Shown here: positions 1 through 8,184 of the stretch, piece after piece | Layout of the letters: each line of letters begins with the position of its first letter | How positions within the stretch are numbered: position 1 is the first letter of the stretch | Assembly (NCBI RefSeq): GCF_026247885.1 | Contig: NZ_CP110921.1 | Location: 1,478,501 to 1,542,500, forward strand | DNA from: Methylococcus mesophilus | GTDB lineage: Bacteria > Pseudomonadota > Gammaproteobacteria > Methylococcales > Methylococcaceae | Length of the DNA stretch: 64,000 nucleotides | Direction of reading: 5' to 3' | The notes under the pieces: model-generated | Database searches by the model: none | The model's input: the letters and a program-made list of their open reading frames with translations, nothing else | What the model was told of the DNA's origin: nothing | Made by a program: the position numbers and the translations under genes

Positions 1-2
1 CC

Positions 3-785
3 GCGACGCTGTCTTCACAACCGCCGTCGGTGGACATCAAGGACACCACTGCGACGGTCTCGGAAGTGGCCTACATGTTCGCGCCGCGCCTGCCGAAGAT
101 CAGCTCGCCGACGCACGAGCAGCTTCTGGCCGGGGAAGCGGGCCGGGTCGCCGTGGTGGACAAGGTACCGTCGGTCGCCGCCACCGAGTGGTCGGACTAC
201 AACCACAACATCTCCGGCATTTTCCTCACCGGCATGTGCCTGGTGGCGATGCTGTCCTATACCGGGCGCTTCCGCTGGACCCGTTATTGGCCGGTGGGCT
301 TCATCGGGCTGAGCATCTTCCTGTTCTTCCGCAGCGATGCGGAAACCTGGCCGCTCGGTCCCATCGGCTTTTGGGAGAGCACTTTCGGCAACGGCGAGGT
401 ATTCCAGCACCGCATCGCCACGCTGCTGGCCTTCCTGCTCGGCGTGATGGAGCTACGCGCCCGCACCCGGCCCGATGCGGATCGGCTACGCTACATGTTT
501 CCGGTGCTGAGCGCGTTCGGCGGCATCCTGCTGCTGACCCACTCGCACGCGGAGTTCGAGCTCAAGAGCGAATATCTGATCCAGTCGACGCACACCGCGA
601 TGGGCCTACTGGCAGTCGTGGTCGCCAGCGGTCGCTGGCTGGAACTGAGGCTGGCAGCGGCGCCCGCGTCCTCTTCGAGGACCGTAGCCGGGTTCGACGA
701 AGGCCACGTCGCCGGCTTCCTGTCCATCCTCGCCATGTTCGTGATCGGCAACTTCCTGATGTTCTATCGGGAACCGCTGTACTGA
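3..785 (+). CDS. CopD-like copper resistance membrane protein, C-terminal part (5' end outside the window)
   Basis: The reading frame is open to the left edge, so the protein is probably cut by the window; a GTG at 30 could serve as a start but nothing argues for it. About 250 residues are visible, with several hydrophobic stretches: one after the segment DYNHNIS, one around VGFIGLSIFLFF, one at HRIATLLAFLLG, one around SAFGGILLL and one near the C-terminus. Conserved-looking histidines (HSHAEFE, STHTAMG) lie between membrane segments. This resembles the membrane domain of CopD/YcnJ-type copper uptake or resistance proteins, and the copper cluster at 1.9-6.2 kb fits that. Family assignment is from memory of the pattern and is only moderately sure. 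Confidence 0.5.
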   Translation, partial: ATLSSQPPSVDIKDTTATVSEVAYMFAPRLPKISSPTHEQLLAGEAGRVAVVDKVPSVAATEWSDYNHNISGIFLTGMCLVAMLSYTGRFRWTRYWPVGFIGLSIFLFFRSDAETWPLGPIGFWESTFGNGEVFQHRIATLLAFLLGVMELRARTRPDADRLRYMFPVLSAFGGILLLTHSHAEFELKSEYLIQSTHTAMGLLAVVVASGRWLELRLAAAPASSSRTVAGFDEGHVAGFLSILAMFVIGNFLMFYREPLY

Positions 786-1056
786 TCTAACGATCATGGC
801 GACCAGCCGCCCAGGACGATGACAAATCGGCAGGAAGGCCGATTTGCGCGCTCTGCGCCGAAAGGGTGGGATACAGGGAGGTATCGCATGAGCGCCGCCG
901 TCCGCTATGGTCGTTCTCCTCGTCTCCGGCACTTTCATACCGGGCTATCCTGCCCGGCACCCTTCGGGTCAATGCAAATCTGCTCCCGGCAGATTTGTCC
1001 CAGCGGGAGAAGGGAGTAAAGGTGCTGCGACTTTCACGTTAAGGATCGTCGCGAGC
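786..1056. other. Intergenic stretch with two small stem-loops, no gene seen
   Basis: No credible coding sequence. Two perfect short inverted repeats are present: 824-845 (arms AAATCGGC/GCCGATTT, 6-nt loop) and 975-997 (arms CAAATCTGC/GCAGATTTG, 5-nt loop). Neither is followed by a T-run. They could be transcript-end hairpins for the CopD-like gene or degenerate repeat-family members. The small ORFs overlapping this stretch have no start signals and no recognisable product. Confidence 0.4.
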
Positions 1057-1086
1057 AAAAAAGGCATCCCGCGGGATGCCTTTTTT
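1057..1086. terminator. Bidirectional rho-independent terminator
   Basis: A perfect inverted repeat (arms AAGGCATCCCGC and its complement) is flanked by A-runs on the left and T-runs on the right, so it can stop transcription from either side. It lies between the rightward CopD-like gene and the end of the leftward mlaC-like gene. Confidence 0.85.
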
Positions 1087-1110
1087 ACCGTCCCCTGCTG
1101 TAAAGCAAGG

Positions 1111-1740
1111 TCAACTCTTGGAGTTGTTATCGTTGTTGGCGTAGTCCGTGATCTTTTGAGTCAGCTTGCTCATGAGCACATCGAAACCTTCGCGGTCGAT
1201 CACGCTGGTGTACTGGGCCTTTTTCAGTGCCAGATCGCTGATGCCGTCAACGACGATGTTGATGATCTCCCACTTCCCGTCGAACTGGTTGACCATATAG
1301 TCGAATTTCACGGGAGTTTCCTTCGGTGCCACCATTTTGTACCGCACCACCACTCGATCGGGTTTGGCCGCCTGATCCGAGTCGTACTGGAATTGTTCGC
1401 CGCCATAGCTGTTGAACTGGGCAGCATAGGTGGCGATGCTCAGTTCCGTGAGTTTCTTCACGAACTCCCTCTTCTGCTCGTCGCTCAACGTCTTCCAGTG
1501 GGACCCCAAGGCGATCTGCGCAACGGCTTCGAACTGGAACACCTCGCGCACGACGGGGTCCAGCTTCTTATACCGCCCTTGATAACCGAGTTGTTTTGCA
1601 TTTTTCATCACGTCGATGAGCGCGCCGTTCAATTTGTCCACCACCACACGCGCAGCTTCCGTGCCGGTATCGGCTGTCGCGACCCTTCCGGCCGACAGCA
1701 TCAAGGCCAGCGCCAGCCCGCCAAGAATTCGTAACAACAT
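1111..1740 (-). CDS. mlaC: MlaC/Ttg2D-family periplasmic phospholipid-binding protein
   Basis: A 209-residue protein with an N-terminal signal peptide (MLLRILGGLALALMLSAGRV..., cleavage probably after ATA). The body matches the MlaC/Ttg2D (toluene tolerance, Tol_Tol_Ttg2) family: an alpha-helical N-terminal half with the segment VFQFEAVAQIALGSHW, then a beta-rich half ending in the typical VVDGISDLALKKAQY. MlaC shuttles phospholipids through the periplasm between MlaA and MlaFEDB. I chose the ATG at 1740 because GAGGAATT lies just upstream and because it gives a clean signal peptide; a longer frame to 1791 is open. The partner mlaFEDB genes are not here, so a hopanoid-associated HpnM-type role (same family) is equally possible. 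Confidence 0.8.
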   Translation of the reverse strand: MLLRILGGLALALMLSAGRVATADTGTEAARVVVDKLNGALIDVMKNAKQLGYQGRYKKLDPVVREVFQFEAVAQIALGSHWKTLSDEQKREFVKKLTELSIATYAAQFNSYGGEQFQYDSDQAAKPDRVVVRYKMVAPKETPVKFDYMVNQFDGKWEIINIVVDGISDLALKKAQYTSVIDREGFDVLMSKLTQKITDYANNDNNSKS

Positions 1741-1938
1741 GTAATTCCTCACCATAGGCATATTTACAACAAAATATACCATAACACCCACAGTCCCCGA
1801 ATCAGTTTCGAACGCAATGAGGACCGCCAGCTCCCTTCGAAGGAGACATTACGTTCGACAACGGCCGAAAAGGCATAGGAGGCTGGGTGCACGGGGAAAG
1901 CGTACGACTTGCCTTCGCCGAAGCGGACGGGATGACGC

Positions 1939-4437
1939 TTACCGGCGCTGTAAGCGCAGGGAATTCAACACGACGGAAACGGAACTGAAAGCCATGGCCC
2001 CGGCCGCGATCATGGGACTCAGCCGCCCCATGACTGCGAGCGGGATGGCGATCGTATTGTAGCCGAAGGCCCAAGCGAGATTTTGATGGACGACCTGCAG
2101 CGTGAAGTGGCTAAGCGCCATACCGTCCGCCACCCGGCTGATGTCGCCCTGGCTGATGATCATGTCGGCGGTCTGGATAGCCACGTCGGTACCACTGCCT
2201 ATCGCAAAGCTCACGTCCGCGGCGGCCAGCGCGGGCGCGTCGTTGACGCCGTCGCCGATCATCCCTACCCGCTCCCCCTGCTCCTGCAGGGCGCGGATGA
2301 TCTCCAGCTTCTGCTCCGGGCGGGCGCGGGCAGTCACTTCCGCGATGCCCACCTGCTGCGCGATGTGCTGGGCAGCCGCTTCCACGTCGCCGGTCACCAT
2401 CAGAGTCCGGACGTCCAGGTCCTGCAGCCTTTCGATGGCGGCCAGCGCGTGCTCGCGGGGCCGGTCCGCAATGCCGAACACCGCCGCGAGCTTGCCGTCC
2501 AGCGCCATGAAAACCGGCGTCTTGCCCTGCCCGGCCAGGCTCGAAGCCGGCTCCAGGGCCGCGGCAAGATCGACGCCGGAGTCCACCAGCCATTCAGCAT
2601 TGCCAATCAGCACCTCGCGGCGCTCTACCCGCGCGCGGATGCCACGTCCCGGCACGCTGTCGAATTCATGGGAAACCAGGGGTTCGGCTCCAGCGTCCTG
2701 CGCCTTGCGCACGATGGCCCGCGCCAGGAAATGCTCGGAGTCAATTTCCGCCGCCGCCGCCAAGCCCAGCAACCGGGGCTCACCCAGCCGCGAAAACCGG
2801 ACGATGTCGGTGACTTCCGGCTTCCCCTCGGTGATGGTGCCGGTCTTATCAAACACGACCGCGGTGAGTTTCGACGCCATCTCCAGACTTTCGCCATTGC
2901 GGATGTAGATGCCCTTGCGGGCGGCCTGTCCGGTGCCGACCATGATCGCCGCCGGCGTCGCCAGACCCAGCGCGCAGGGACAGGCGATGAGCAGTACCGC
3001 GATGGCGTTGGCGGACGCCCTGGCCACCGATACGCCGAGCCAAGTCCAGCCGATTAACGTGCCGGCGGAAATCACCAGCACGGTCGGCACGAACACTGAC
3101 GAAACCCGATCCACGGTCTTCTGAATCGGGAGCTTCGACGACTGGGCCTGCCCCACCATGTGGATGATCCCGGCCAACACCGTATCCTCCCCCACGGCCG
3201 TGACCCTGACCTGGAGCGCGCCGGTGCCATTGACACAGCCACCGATCACCCGATCGCCGGGCTGCTTGATCACGGGAACGCTTTCGCCGGTCACCATGGA
3301 TTCGTCGATGCCGGAACTGCCGGTGAGGACTTCGCCGTCGGTAGGCAAGCGGTCGCCGGGACGCACGCGCACCACATCACCCACCTTCAAGGCCTCGACC
3401 GGTACCTCGAACTCCCCGCCGTCCTTGAGCAGCGTAGCGGTGGCGGGCTGCAGGTCGAGCAGGCGTCGGATCGCTTCATGGGCACGGCCGCGGGTGGTCT
3501 CCTCCAGGTAGCGCCCGTACAGCACGAAGCTCACGATGGCGGCAGCGGCCTCGAAATAGAGTTCCCCCCGCCGCGTCAGCAAGGCGACGACGCTGGAACC
3601 ATAGGCCGCGCCGACGCCCAGCGCGACCAGGGAGTCCATGTTGGCCGTCCCCTGCCCCGCGAGTCTCCAAGCCTTGGAGAAAAACGAGCGGCCGCTGCCG
3701 AACACCACCGGCGTGGTGAGAATAGCGCTCAACCAAGCCCATGCCCGCCCGTGCGGCATCACCATTCCGAGCACCACCACGGGGGCGCTGAGCAGGGCCG
3801 ACACCAGGGCCTGGCGCCGCGCCAGCCGCAGACGTTCGGCTTCCCGTGCCGCCATGAGTTTGCGCTGGACGATGCTGTCGGCCGCCTGCGCGCGGTAGCC
3901 GATCCGCGCAATGGCTGCCATCACGGCGTCGCGGCTGAGGACGGCCCGGATCGTAGCGGTCTCCGTGGCGAAATTGACCGAAACGTCACGGATACCCGGC
4001 TGCCGCTTCAGCATCATTTCGATGAGCAGCGAGCAGGACACGCAGGTCATCCCTTCGATTGCGAACTGCCATTCGCGCACCGGCCCGTCGCCACCACTGC
4101 CGCCGAGCGCTTCCGGCGCCTGCTTGCGGCGCCCGAGGCTGGCGATCAGATGATCCGCCACCTGCAGCAGATTCGAGCGCGGAAGCAGGTCCGGATTGAA
4201 ACGGATTGCCACCGAACCGAGGTCCGCCACCACCCGGACGGACCGTATCCCGGAATGCTTGAGCAGAAGAATCTGCAAGAGGTAGCAGCGCTCCGCATCC
4301 TTGCGCAGTGCCGGCGCCCGGATCCGGATACGCCGCCGCAAGGCATGCACGACCTCCAGGTTGGGCCAGGCATGGGCGAACGGCGCCGCCGCCGCGGCGC
4401 GGGCCGTCGAAACCTCGGAACCTGTGGCGTCAGACAT
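1939..4437 (-). CDS. copA: Cu+-translocating P1B-type ATPase (CopA-like)
   Basis: An 832-residue heavy-metal P-type ATPase. Residues ~30-105 form an HMA-like domain without a CxxC pair; residues ~124-195 form a normal HMA domain with GMTCVSCS (Cys132, Cys135). The membrane metal site CPC is at 486-488, the phosphorylated DKTGT aspartate at 530, and the hinge GDGVNDAPAL lies near the C-terminus. The last two membrane helices carry YN and MAFSS, the residues characteristic of Cu+-specific P1B-1 pumps. The protein should export cuprous ion from the cytoplasm, sensible in a pMMO-containing methanotroph. Its start overlaps the end of the upstream HMA-like gene by 8 bp, so the two are co-translated. 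The degenerate first HMA domain is the odd feature. Confidence 0.95.
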   Translation of the reverse strand: MSDATGSEVSTARAAAAAPFAHAWPNLEVVHALRRRIRIRAPALRKDAERCYLLQILLLKHSGIRSVRVVADLGSVAIRFNPDLLPRSNLLQVADHLIASLGRRKQAPEALGGSGGDGPVREWQFAIEGMTCVSCSLLIEMMLKRQPGIRDVSVNFATETATIRAVLSRDAVMAAIARIGYRAQAADSIVQRKLMAAREAERLRLARRQALVSALLSAPVVVLGMVMPHGRAWAWLSAILTTPVVFGSGRSFFSKAWRLAGQGTANMDSLVALGVGAAYGSSVVALLTRRGELYFEAAAAIVSFVLYGRYLEETTRGRAHEAIRRLLDLQPATATLLKDGGEFEVPVEALKVGDVVRVRPGDRLPTDGEVLTGSSGIDESMVTGESVPVIKQPGDRVIGGCVNGTGALQVRVTAVGEDTVLAGIIHMVGQAQSSKLPIQKTVDRVSSVFVPTVLVISAGTLIGWTWLGVSVARASANAIAVLLIACPCALGLATPAAIMVGTGQAARKGIYIRNGESLEMASKLTAVVFDKTGTITEGKPEVTDIVRFSRLGEPRLLGLAAAAEIDSEHFLARAIVRKAQDAGAEPLVSHEFDSVPGRGIRARVERREVLIGNAEWLVDSGVDLAAALEPASSLAGQGKTPVFMALDGKLAAVFGIADRPREHALAAIERLQDLDVRTLMVTGDVEAAAQHIAQQVGIAEVTARARPEQKLEIIRALQEQGERVGMIGDGVNDAPALAAADVSFAIGSGTDVAIQTADMIISQGDISRVADGMALSHFTLQVVHQNLAWAFGYNTIAIPLAVMGRLSPMIAAGAMAFSSVSVVLNSLRLQRR

Positions 4438-5014
4438 TGCGGGGACGCCGTGACCGGACCAAAAGGAAAATCATGTAGAACACCGCCATCCACTCGTAGC
4501 GGTAGCGAAATGGCTGTCGCAGCCAGTGCTGGGTGATGAGGTGCCAATGCAGCTTGATGAGATAGAGCACCAGCACGTCGTTGAAGAATTCTATCAACCC
4601 TCTTTCACGGGCCGGCGTCAGCAGCTTGGGCGAATTTTTCACGCTTCGCTTGGCGAGGATTTTCATGGCCGCCAGGGTCTCTCCCGCCTCCTGTGCTTTT
4701 TCCCGCAGCCAGCCGATAGGCCCGCCCATCGGGACGCTCACGGCCCCCTGCGCCCGGCCGGCCTGCCCGACGCCGGCGTCGACGAGTTGGCCCAGCCCCC
4801 GCCCAATGGCTTTGAGGTCGCAGACGGCGATGTCGAAGCGCACCGACAGCTTGCGGCTGCCAGGCGACAGGCTGACCCGGTAAACGCCGTCGAGCGCACG
4901 CAGGACCGACTCGATCTGAGCGCGCGCCGAAACCTCGCAGAGTTCCGCCGGCAGATCGAATCGCACGTGACCGGAACCGCTGTAGCGCAAAATTATCTGT
5001 TTTTTCAGTGACAT
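4430..5014 (-). CDS. HMA-like small membrane protein upstream of the Cu+ ATPase
   Basis: 194 residues. The first ~75 residues resemble a heavy-metal-associated (HMA_2 type) ferredoxin-like fold (beta-strand IILRYSGSGHVRFDLP, helix, VYRVSLSPGSRKLSVRFD) but lack the CxxC motif. A linker rich in Lys/Arg leads to a C-terminal hydrophobic stretch (YEWMAVFYMIFLLV) followed by arginines, suggesting one membrane anchor with the fold in the cytoplasm. The degenerate domain resembles the N-terminal domain of the neighbouring ATPase, so the pair may interact or share an origin. The 8-bp overlap with the ATPase indicates coupled expression. A second short protein with a similar fold lies at 51643-52119. 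Function is not known; a docking or regulatory role is inference. Confidence 0.7.
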   Translation of the reverse strand: MSLKKQIILRYSGSGHVRFDLPAELCEVSARAQIESVLRALDGVYRVSLSPGSRKLSVRFDIAVCDLKAIGRGLGQLVDAGVGQAGRAQGAVSVPMGGPIGWLREKAQEAGETLAAMKILAKRSVKNSPKLLTPARERGLIEFFNDVLVLYLIKLHWHLITQHWLRQPFRYRYEWMAVFYMIFLLVRSRRPRNV

Positions 5015-5065
5015 GATCTCAAGGTCAGACGATAACAGGCTGCCGGCGGGTTTTTATCCGTGTAT

Positions 5066-5500
5066 TCAGGCGTCACCCCGTTCCGAGCCTTCCTGACGCT
5101 CGGCCAGCATATCTTCCAGGTTTTCCCGCTGCTGAAGAATGAAATCCTTGCCGCCTTCCGCCACGCTCATAGCCGAGCCGACGATTTCCTTGCGGTATTT
5201 GTGAATGTAATAGCCCGCCGCCATGCCGAGACCGAACAGAACCAACGGATGGGTGAATACCCGCTTCAGCAACGACCTTCCGGTGTGCGTCCCCGCCGTC
5301 GCGGCGGCCCCAACCGCTGCGCCCTTGGCCACCGCGGCGGCGTTGTGGGACGACTGGACCAGATGGCGGGCGCCTTGCATCGCACCGTGACTCATCATGC
5401 CCTCCATGCCGGCCATCGGACCCATCATCCCGTGCTCCATCGCCTTGGCCGCACCTGCCGCCACTTCCGTCATCGCTTTCCCGCCGTGTACATGAGCCAT
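5066..5500 (-). CDS. Met/His/Gly-rich membrane-anchored protein of the copper cluster
   Basis: 144 residues, not recognised as a named family. Residues 1-45 are rich in Met, His and Gly (HGMMGPMAGMEGMM), as seen in proteins that bind Cu+ or Ag+ through methionine. A central Ala-rich part is followed by one likely membrane helix (HPLVLFGLGMAAGYYIH) and a charged C-terminal helix. It sits 51 bp upstream of the HMA-like gene in the same direction. Copper binding is inferred from composition and neighbours only. Confidence 0.65.
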   Translation of the reverse strand: MAHVHGGKAMTEVAAGAAKAMEHGMMGPMAGMEGMMSHGAMQGARHLVQSSHNAAAVAKGAAVGAAATAGTHTGRSLLKRVFTHPLVLFGLGMAAGYYIHKYRKEIVGSAMSVAEGGKDFILQQRENLEDMLAERQEGSERGDA

Positions 5501-5583
5501 GATCTAGTTCCTCGTTGACTATGCCGAATATTCCGACGCCCCGCCCGTCAGGGGAGCGATCGAGAGCCGGCCCCGATTATCGG

Positions 5584-5787
5584 TCATTTGTTCGAATGAG
5601 GTAAATCCGGCGCTTCCCCATGGCAGGGGGGGGCCTCGGCAAGGATCTCGTACTCGTGAAGCATCGCGTAGATGCCCTGGCAGCCTTCACAGCAGAAAAC
5701 CTTGAGCCCGCCCGTGGTGTTCAGGGGAAAGCCCGGCGGAATCACGGGCAGGCTGCACAAGTCACAAACACGCGGTTCGGTGTCCAT
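5584..5787 (-). CDS. Stand-alone Cys-rich metal-binding domain of heavy-metal ATPases
   Basis: 67 residues. It contains CDLC near the N-terminus and FCCEGCQGIY in the middle, plus another Cys-His pair (CHGE). This matches the putative metal-binding domain normally fused to the N-terminus of CcoI/FixI-type copper ATPases, here as a free-standing protein. It lies between the Met-rich protein and the small membrane protein, all leftward. It may deliver copper to the ATPase of the cluster, which lacks this domain; that role is inferred. Confidence 0.75.
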   Translation of the reverse strand: MDTEPRVCDLCSLPVIPPGFPLNTTGGLKVFCCEGCQGIYAMLHEYEILAEAPPCHGEAPDLPHSNK

Positions 5788-5842
5788 CCATCGTCTCCTT
5801 GATGTCTCTTACGAAAAATCAATCAAACCTAGGCAGTTATAA

Positions 5843-5880
5843 TAAAAAACTCCGCAGCGGCTTGCACAGCCTGCGGAGTT
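5843..5880 (-). terminator. Rho-independent terminator after the small membrane protein gene
   Basis: Inverted repeat with arms AACTCCGCAG/CTGCGGAGTT and a GC-rich loop; on the minus strand it is followed by six Ts. It lies just 33 bp downstream of the stop codon at 5913 and separates that gene from the metal-binding protein. Confidence 0.85.
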
Positions 5881-5912
5881 CACGCTGGCCTATCCGGCCG
5901 GAGGACGGAAAT

Positions 5913-6185
5913 TCAGTGACAGCTGAAGCTTATGGTCGCAGCTTCGGCGCCGTCGCCGGAGCCGCGAATGGCGCGGCTGGAAGCTTTCATGAGGGCGATT
6001 CGGAGAGCACCGGTCAGACTGGTCCCCAGGCCGACCTGAGTGGCAATCGCAGGCACCAGGATCAATGAAGCGAAGGCGAGGCCGGTGCCGATCAGCAGCG
6101 GTCCGATGGGCGCATCCTGTTTCCGCGCGCGGGCCGTTTTCGGCTTTTCGACGGTTTTCACATGGGCTACCTGGGAATTTTTCAT
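5913..6185 (-). CDS. Small membrane protein, unknown function
   Basis: 90 residues from the ATG at 6185 (MKNSQVAHV...), preceded by a weak AGCGAG; the frame also stays open to 6227. A basic N-terminus rich in Lys/Arg is followed by a hydrophobic segment (PLLIGTGLAFASLILVPAIAT), which is likely a membrane helix or a signal anchor. The C-terminus ends SFSCH with a Cys-His pair. No family recognised. Its place at the head of the copper cluster with its own terminator suggests a separate transcript. Confidence 0.55.
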   Translation of the reverse strand: MKNSQVAHVKTVEKPKTARARKQDAPIGPLLIGTGLAFASLILVPAIATQVGLGTSLTGALRIALMKASSRAIRGSGDGAEAATISFSCH

Positions 6186-6507
6186 GTTCGGCTCGCTCTG
6201 ATGAGAATGAATGCTGCGACGAAACAATCTTTTTCAACATTCGTGCCCAATGCCTAGTCGCTTGATTCGCAAGCGCCAACGACTCAACTGAGGATCAGGG
6301 ATACAGATAGGCATGGCGTATCACACAGGCAAACTGTGTGATATCCCACACCTCTCCCGCACGACCCAGCTCCCGATTCGCGCCAAGGCCTGCCGATCCG
6401 GCCGGATTTGACGCCGGACAAGCTGGCAGAAAATCTGCACGCCTTATAATCTCCGAGGCCTCTTGGCTGTCTTCACACCTCATCCGTACCACAACCCGAT
6501 CGGAAAC
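6186..6507. other. Divergent control region between the copper cluster and the TauE/SafE permease
   Basis: 322 bp without a convincing gene. It carries the perfect inverted repeat at 6319-6343 (listed separately). No clear -35/-10 pair was found for either side. Confidence 0.4.
6319..6343. promoter_or_regulatory. Perfect 10-bp inverted repeat, candidate operator
   Basis: TATCACACAG, five bases GCAAA, then CTGTGTGATA. The arms are exactly complementary, are not GC-rich and are not followed by a T-run, so an operator is more likely than a terminator. It lies between two divergently read genes linked to metal handling. The bound regulator is unknown. Confidence 0.5.
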
Positions 6508-7440
6508 ATGAACTCGACCAACGCAGCGAACCGGCAATCCCTCGCGAGTCCCTCAGCCTGGCTCACAAGGCCAGGCGCGATCGTCCTGGGACTCCTGGGT
6601 GTCATCGCGATCCTCTTCCTGGACGAACGCATGGGCGCTCTGGCCCAAATGCCAGCGCTCGGGCGCGACATGAACTACTGGCTGCTGTTCGTGACCGGTC
6701 TTCTGACCGGTTTCCATTGCGTCGGCATGTGCGGGGCGCTGGTGCTTGCCTATGCCACCAAACCCGCCAGCGGCGGCAAGCCCTCTCCGCTCTCCCACCT
6801 GCTCTACGGTACCGGCAAGACCCTGTCCTATACCTTGATCGGCGCGGTTTTCGGCCTGATCGGATCGATTTTTTCGTTCTCGCCGGTGCTTCGGGGCGCC
6901 ATCGGCATCGCCGCCGGCCTGTTCCTGGTCCTGTTCAGCTTAGGCACGCTGCGCTGGGTGCCGGCCTTGAGCCATTTCCAGATCAAGACCCCGGGCTTCC
7001 TGCTACGGTTCATCGGCACCCAGTCGAGGCAGTCCCACAGCCCCTTCGTCATCGGCCTGCTCAACGGTCTCATGATCATCTGCGGTCCGCTGCAAGCCAT
7101 GTATGTCATGGCCGCGGGCACCGGCAGCCCGGTCGAAGGAGCCCTGCTGATGTTCTTTTTCGGTCTGGGGACGCTGCCGGTGATGCTCAGCTTCGGCTGG
7201 TTCGCCGCGCTCATTTCGGCCGGACTGAAACCCAAGCTGGTCCGCTTCTCCGGCATCATCGTGCTGATCCTGGGAATACTGATGGTCAATCGCGGCCTCA
7301 AGACCAGCGAAAGCGGATTCGACTTCCACTCCCTGCTGGTGGGGCTCTCCGGCTTCACCGAATCACGCTGGGGCTTCGTGCTCGCCACGCCGGATGCCCC
7401 GCTGCCGCAGGACATGTCCGGGATGCACCACAACCACTGA
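6508..7440 (+). CDS. TauE/SafE-family (UreH-like) membrane transporter
   Basis: About 310 residues with six or more membrane helices. The signature GFHCVGMCGALVLAY (small helix-breaking glycines and two cysteines) and the later repeat-like segment GLLNGLMIICGPLQAMYVMA match the UreH_2 branch of the TauE/SafE superfamily, members of which sit beside cytochrome oxidase and copper genes. The C-terminus ends DMSGMHHNH, a Met/His-rich tail that could bind copper or nickel. Start chosen at ATG 6508 (MNSTNAANR); an in-frame start at 6463 is open but has no Shine-Dalgarno. The substrate cannot be read from sequence; copper or nickel transport is inference from tail and neighbours. Confidence 0.75.
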   Translation: MNSTNAANRQSLASPSAWLTRPGAIVLGLLGVIAILFLDERMGALAQMPALGRDMNYWLLFVTGLLTGFHCVGMCGALVLAYATKPASGGKPSPLSHLLYGTGKTLSYTLIGAVFGLIGSIFSFSPVLRGAIGIAAGLFLVLFSLGTLRWVPALSHFQIKTPGFLLRFIGTQSRQSHSPFVIGLLNGLMIICGPLQAMYVMAAGTGSPVEGALLMFFFGLGTLPVMLSFGWFAALISAGLKPKLVRFSGIIVLILGILMVNRGLKTSESGFDFHSLLVGLSGFTESRWGFVLATPDAPLPQDMSGMHHNH

Positions 7441-7500
7441 AGCCTCTTTCCGTAGGGGCGGGAAGTCGACCGGACGAGAAGCGGCCCTGTGCCGGCGATT

Positions 7501-7529
7501 TTGAATCGGCCCGCCGGCACCGCTAGAAT
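7501..7529 (+). promoter_or_regulatory. Sigma-70-type promoter of the mtnBDC operon
   Basis: TTGAAT, 17 bases, TAGAAT. The predicted transcript start near 7536 lies about 34 bases before the TTG at 7570 and after an in-frame upstream start at 7489, which supports the downstream start for mtnB. Confidence 0.6.
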
Positions 7530-7569
7530 CGGCGCCTCTTCTCTCAACTTCCTCCGGCGAACTCCCATC

Positions 7570-8184
7570 TTGCACGACACCGAATTCGAAACCCGCGCGG
7601 CCGAACTGATCGATGCGGGCCGCTTCATCGACGGCCGCGGCTGGGTTCCCGCCACCAGCGGCAATTTTTCCGCCCGCCTGAGCGATGGCCGGATCGCCAT
7701 CACGGTTTCCGGCCGGCATAAGGGCCGCCTGCGCCCCGAGGACATCATGCTGGTGGATGCCGAGGGCCGTTCGCTCGACGGCAAGAAACCCTCAGCGGAA
7801 GCCGTACTGCACACCGGCATCTACCGGCGCTATCCCGATGTCGGCGCCATCCTGCACCCGCACTCGCCGGCCGCTACCCTGCTGTCGCGGCTGGTCGCCG
7901 GCGAAGTGATCCTGGAGGACTACGAGCTTCTGAAGGCGCTGGCCGGCATCGACAGCCACGAGACCCGAGTCGCCGTGCCGATCTTCCCCAACGACCAGAA
8001 CATTCCCCGCCTCGCCCTGAAAGTCGAGGAGTACATCGAGATGCACGGCGACCTTCACGCTTACATCATCGCCGGCCACGGCTTCTACACCTGGGGAAAA
8101 TCGGTTGCCGATGCGCTGCGCCATGTGGAAGCGCTGGAATTCCTCTTCGACCTGGAAACCCGCATACACGGAGTCAAACGATGA
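7570..8184 (+). CDS. mtnB: Methylthioribulose-1-phosphate dehydratase
   Basis: 204 residues, class II aldolase fold. It dehydrates 5-methylthioribulose-1-phosphate in the methionine salvage pathway. Visible family features are the phosphate-binding ATSGNFSAR loop, the Zn-binding HPHSP pair and a later His in GHGFYTWG; a Glu in SAEAVLH is the likely acid/base. The start is taken as TTG at 7570 (protein begins M-HDTEFETRAAEL), because the family begins there and the promoter overlaps the longer N-terminal extension. The stop overlaps the mtnD start by four bases (ATGA), so the genes are translationally coupled. mtnA and mtnK-type genes are not in the window. Confidence 0.92.
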   Translation: MHDTEFETRAAELIDAGRFIDGRGWVPATSGNFSARLSDGRIAITVSGRHKGRLRPEDIMLVDAEGRSLDGKKPSAEAVLHTGIYRRYPDVGAILHPHSPAATLLSRLVAGEVILEDYELLKALAGIDSHETRVAVPIFPNDQNIPRLALKVEEYIEMHGDLHAYIIAGHGFYTWGKSVADALRHVEALEFLFDLETRIHGVKR

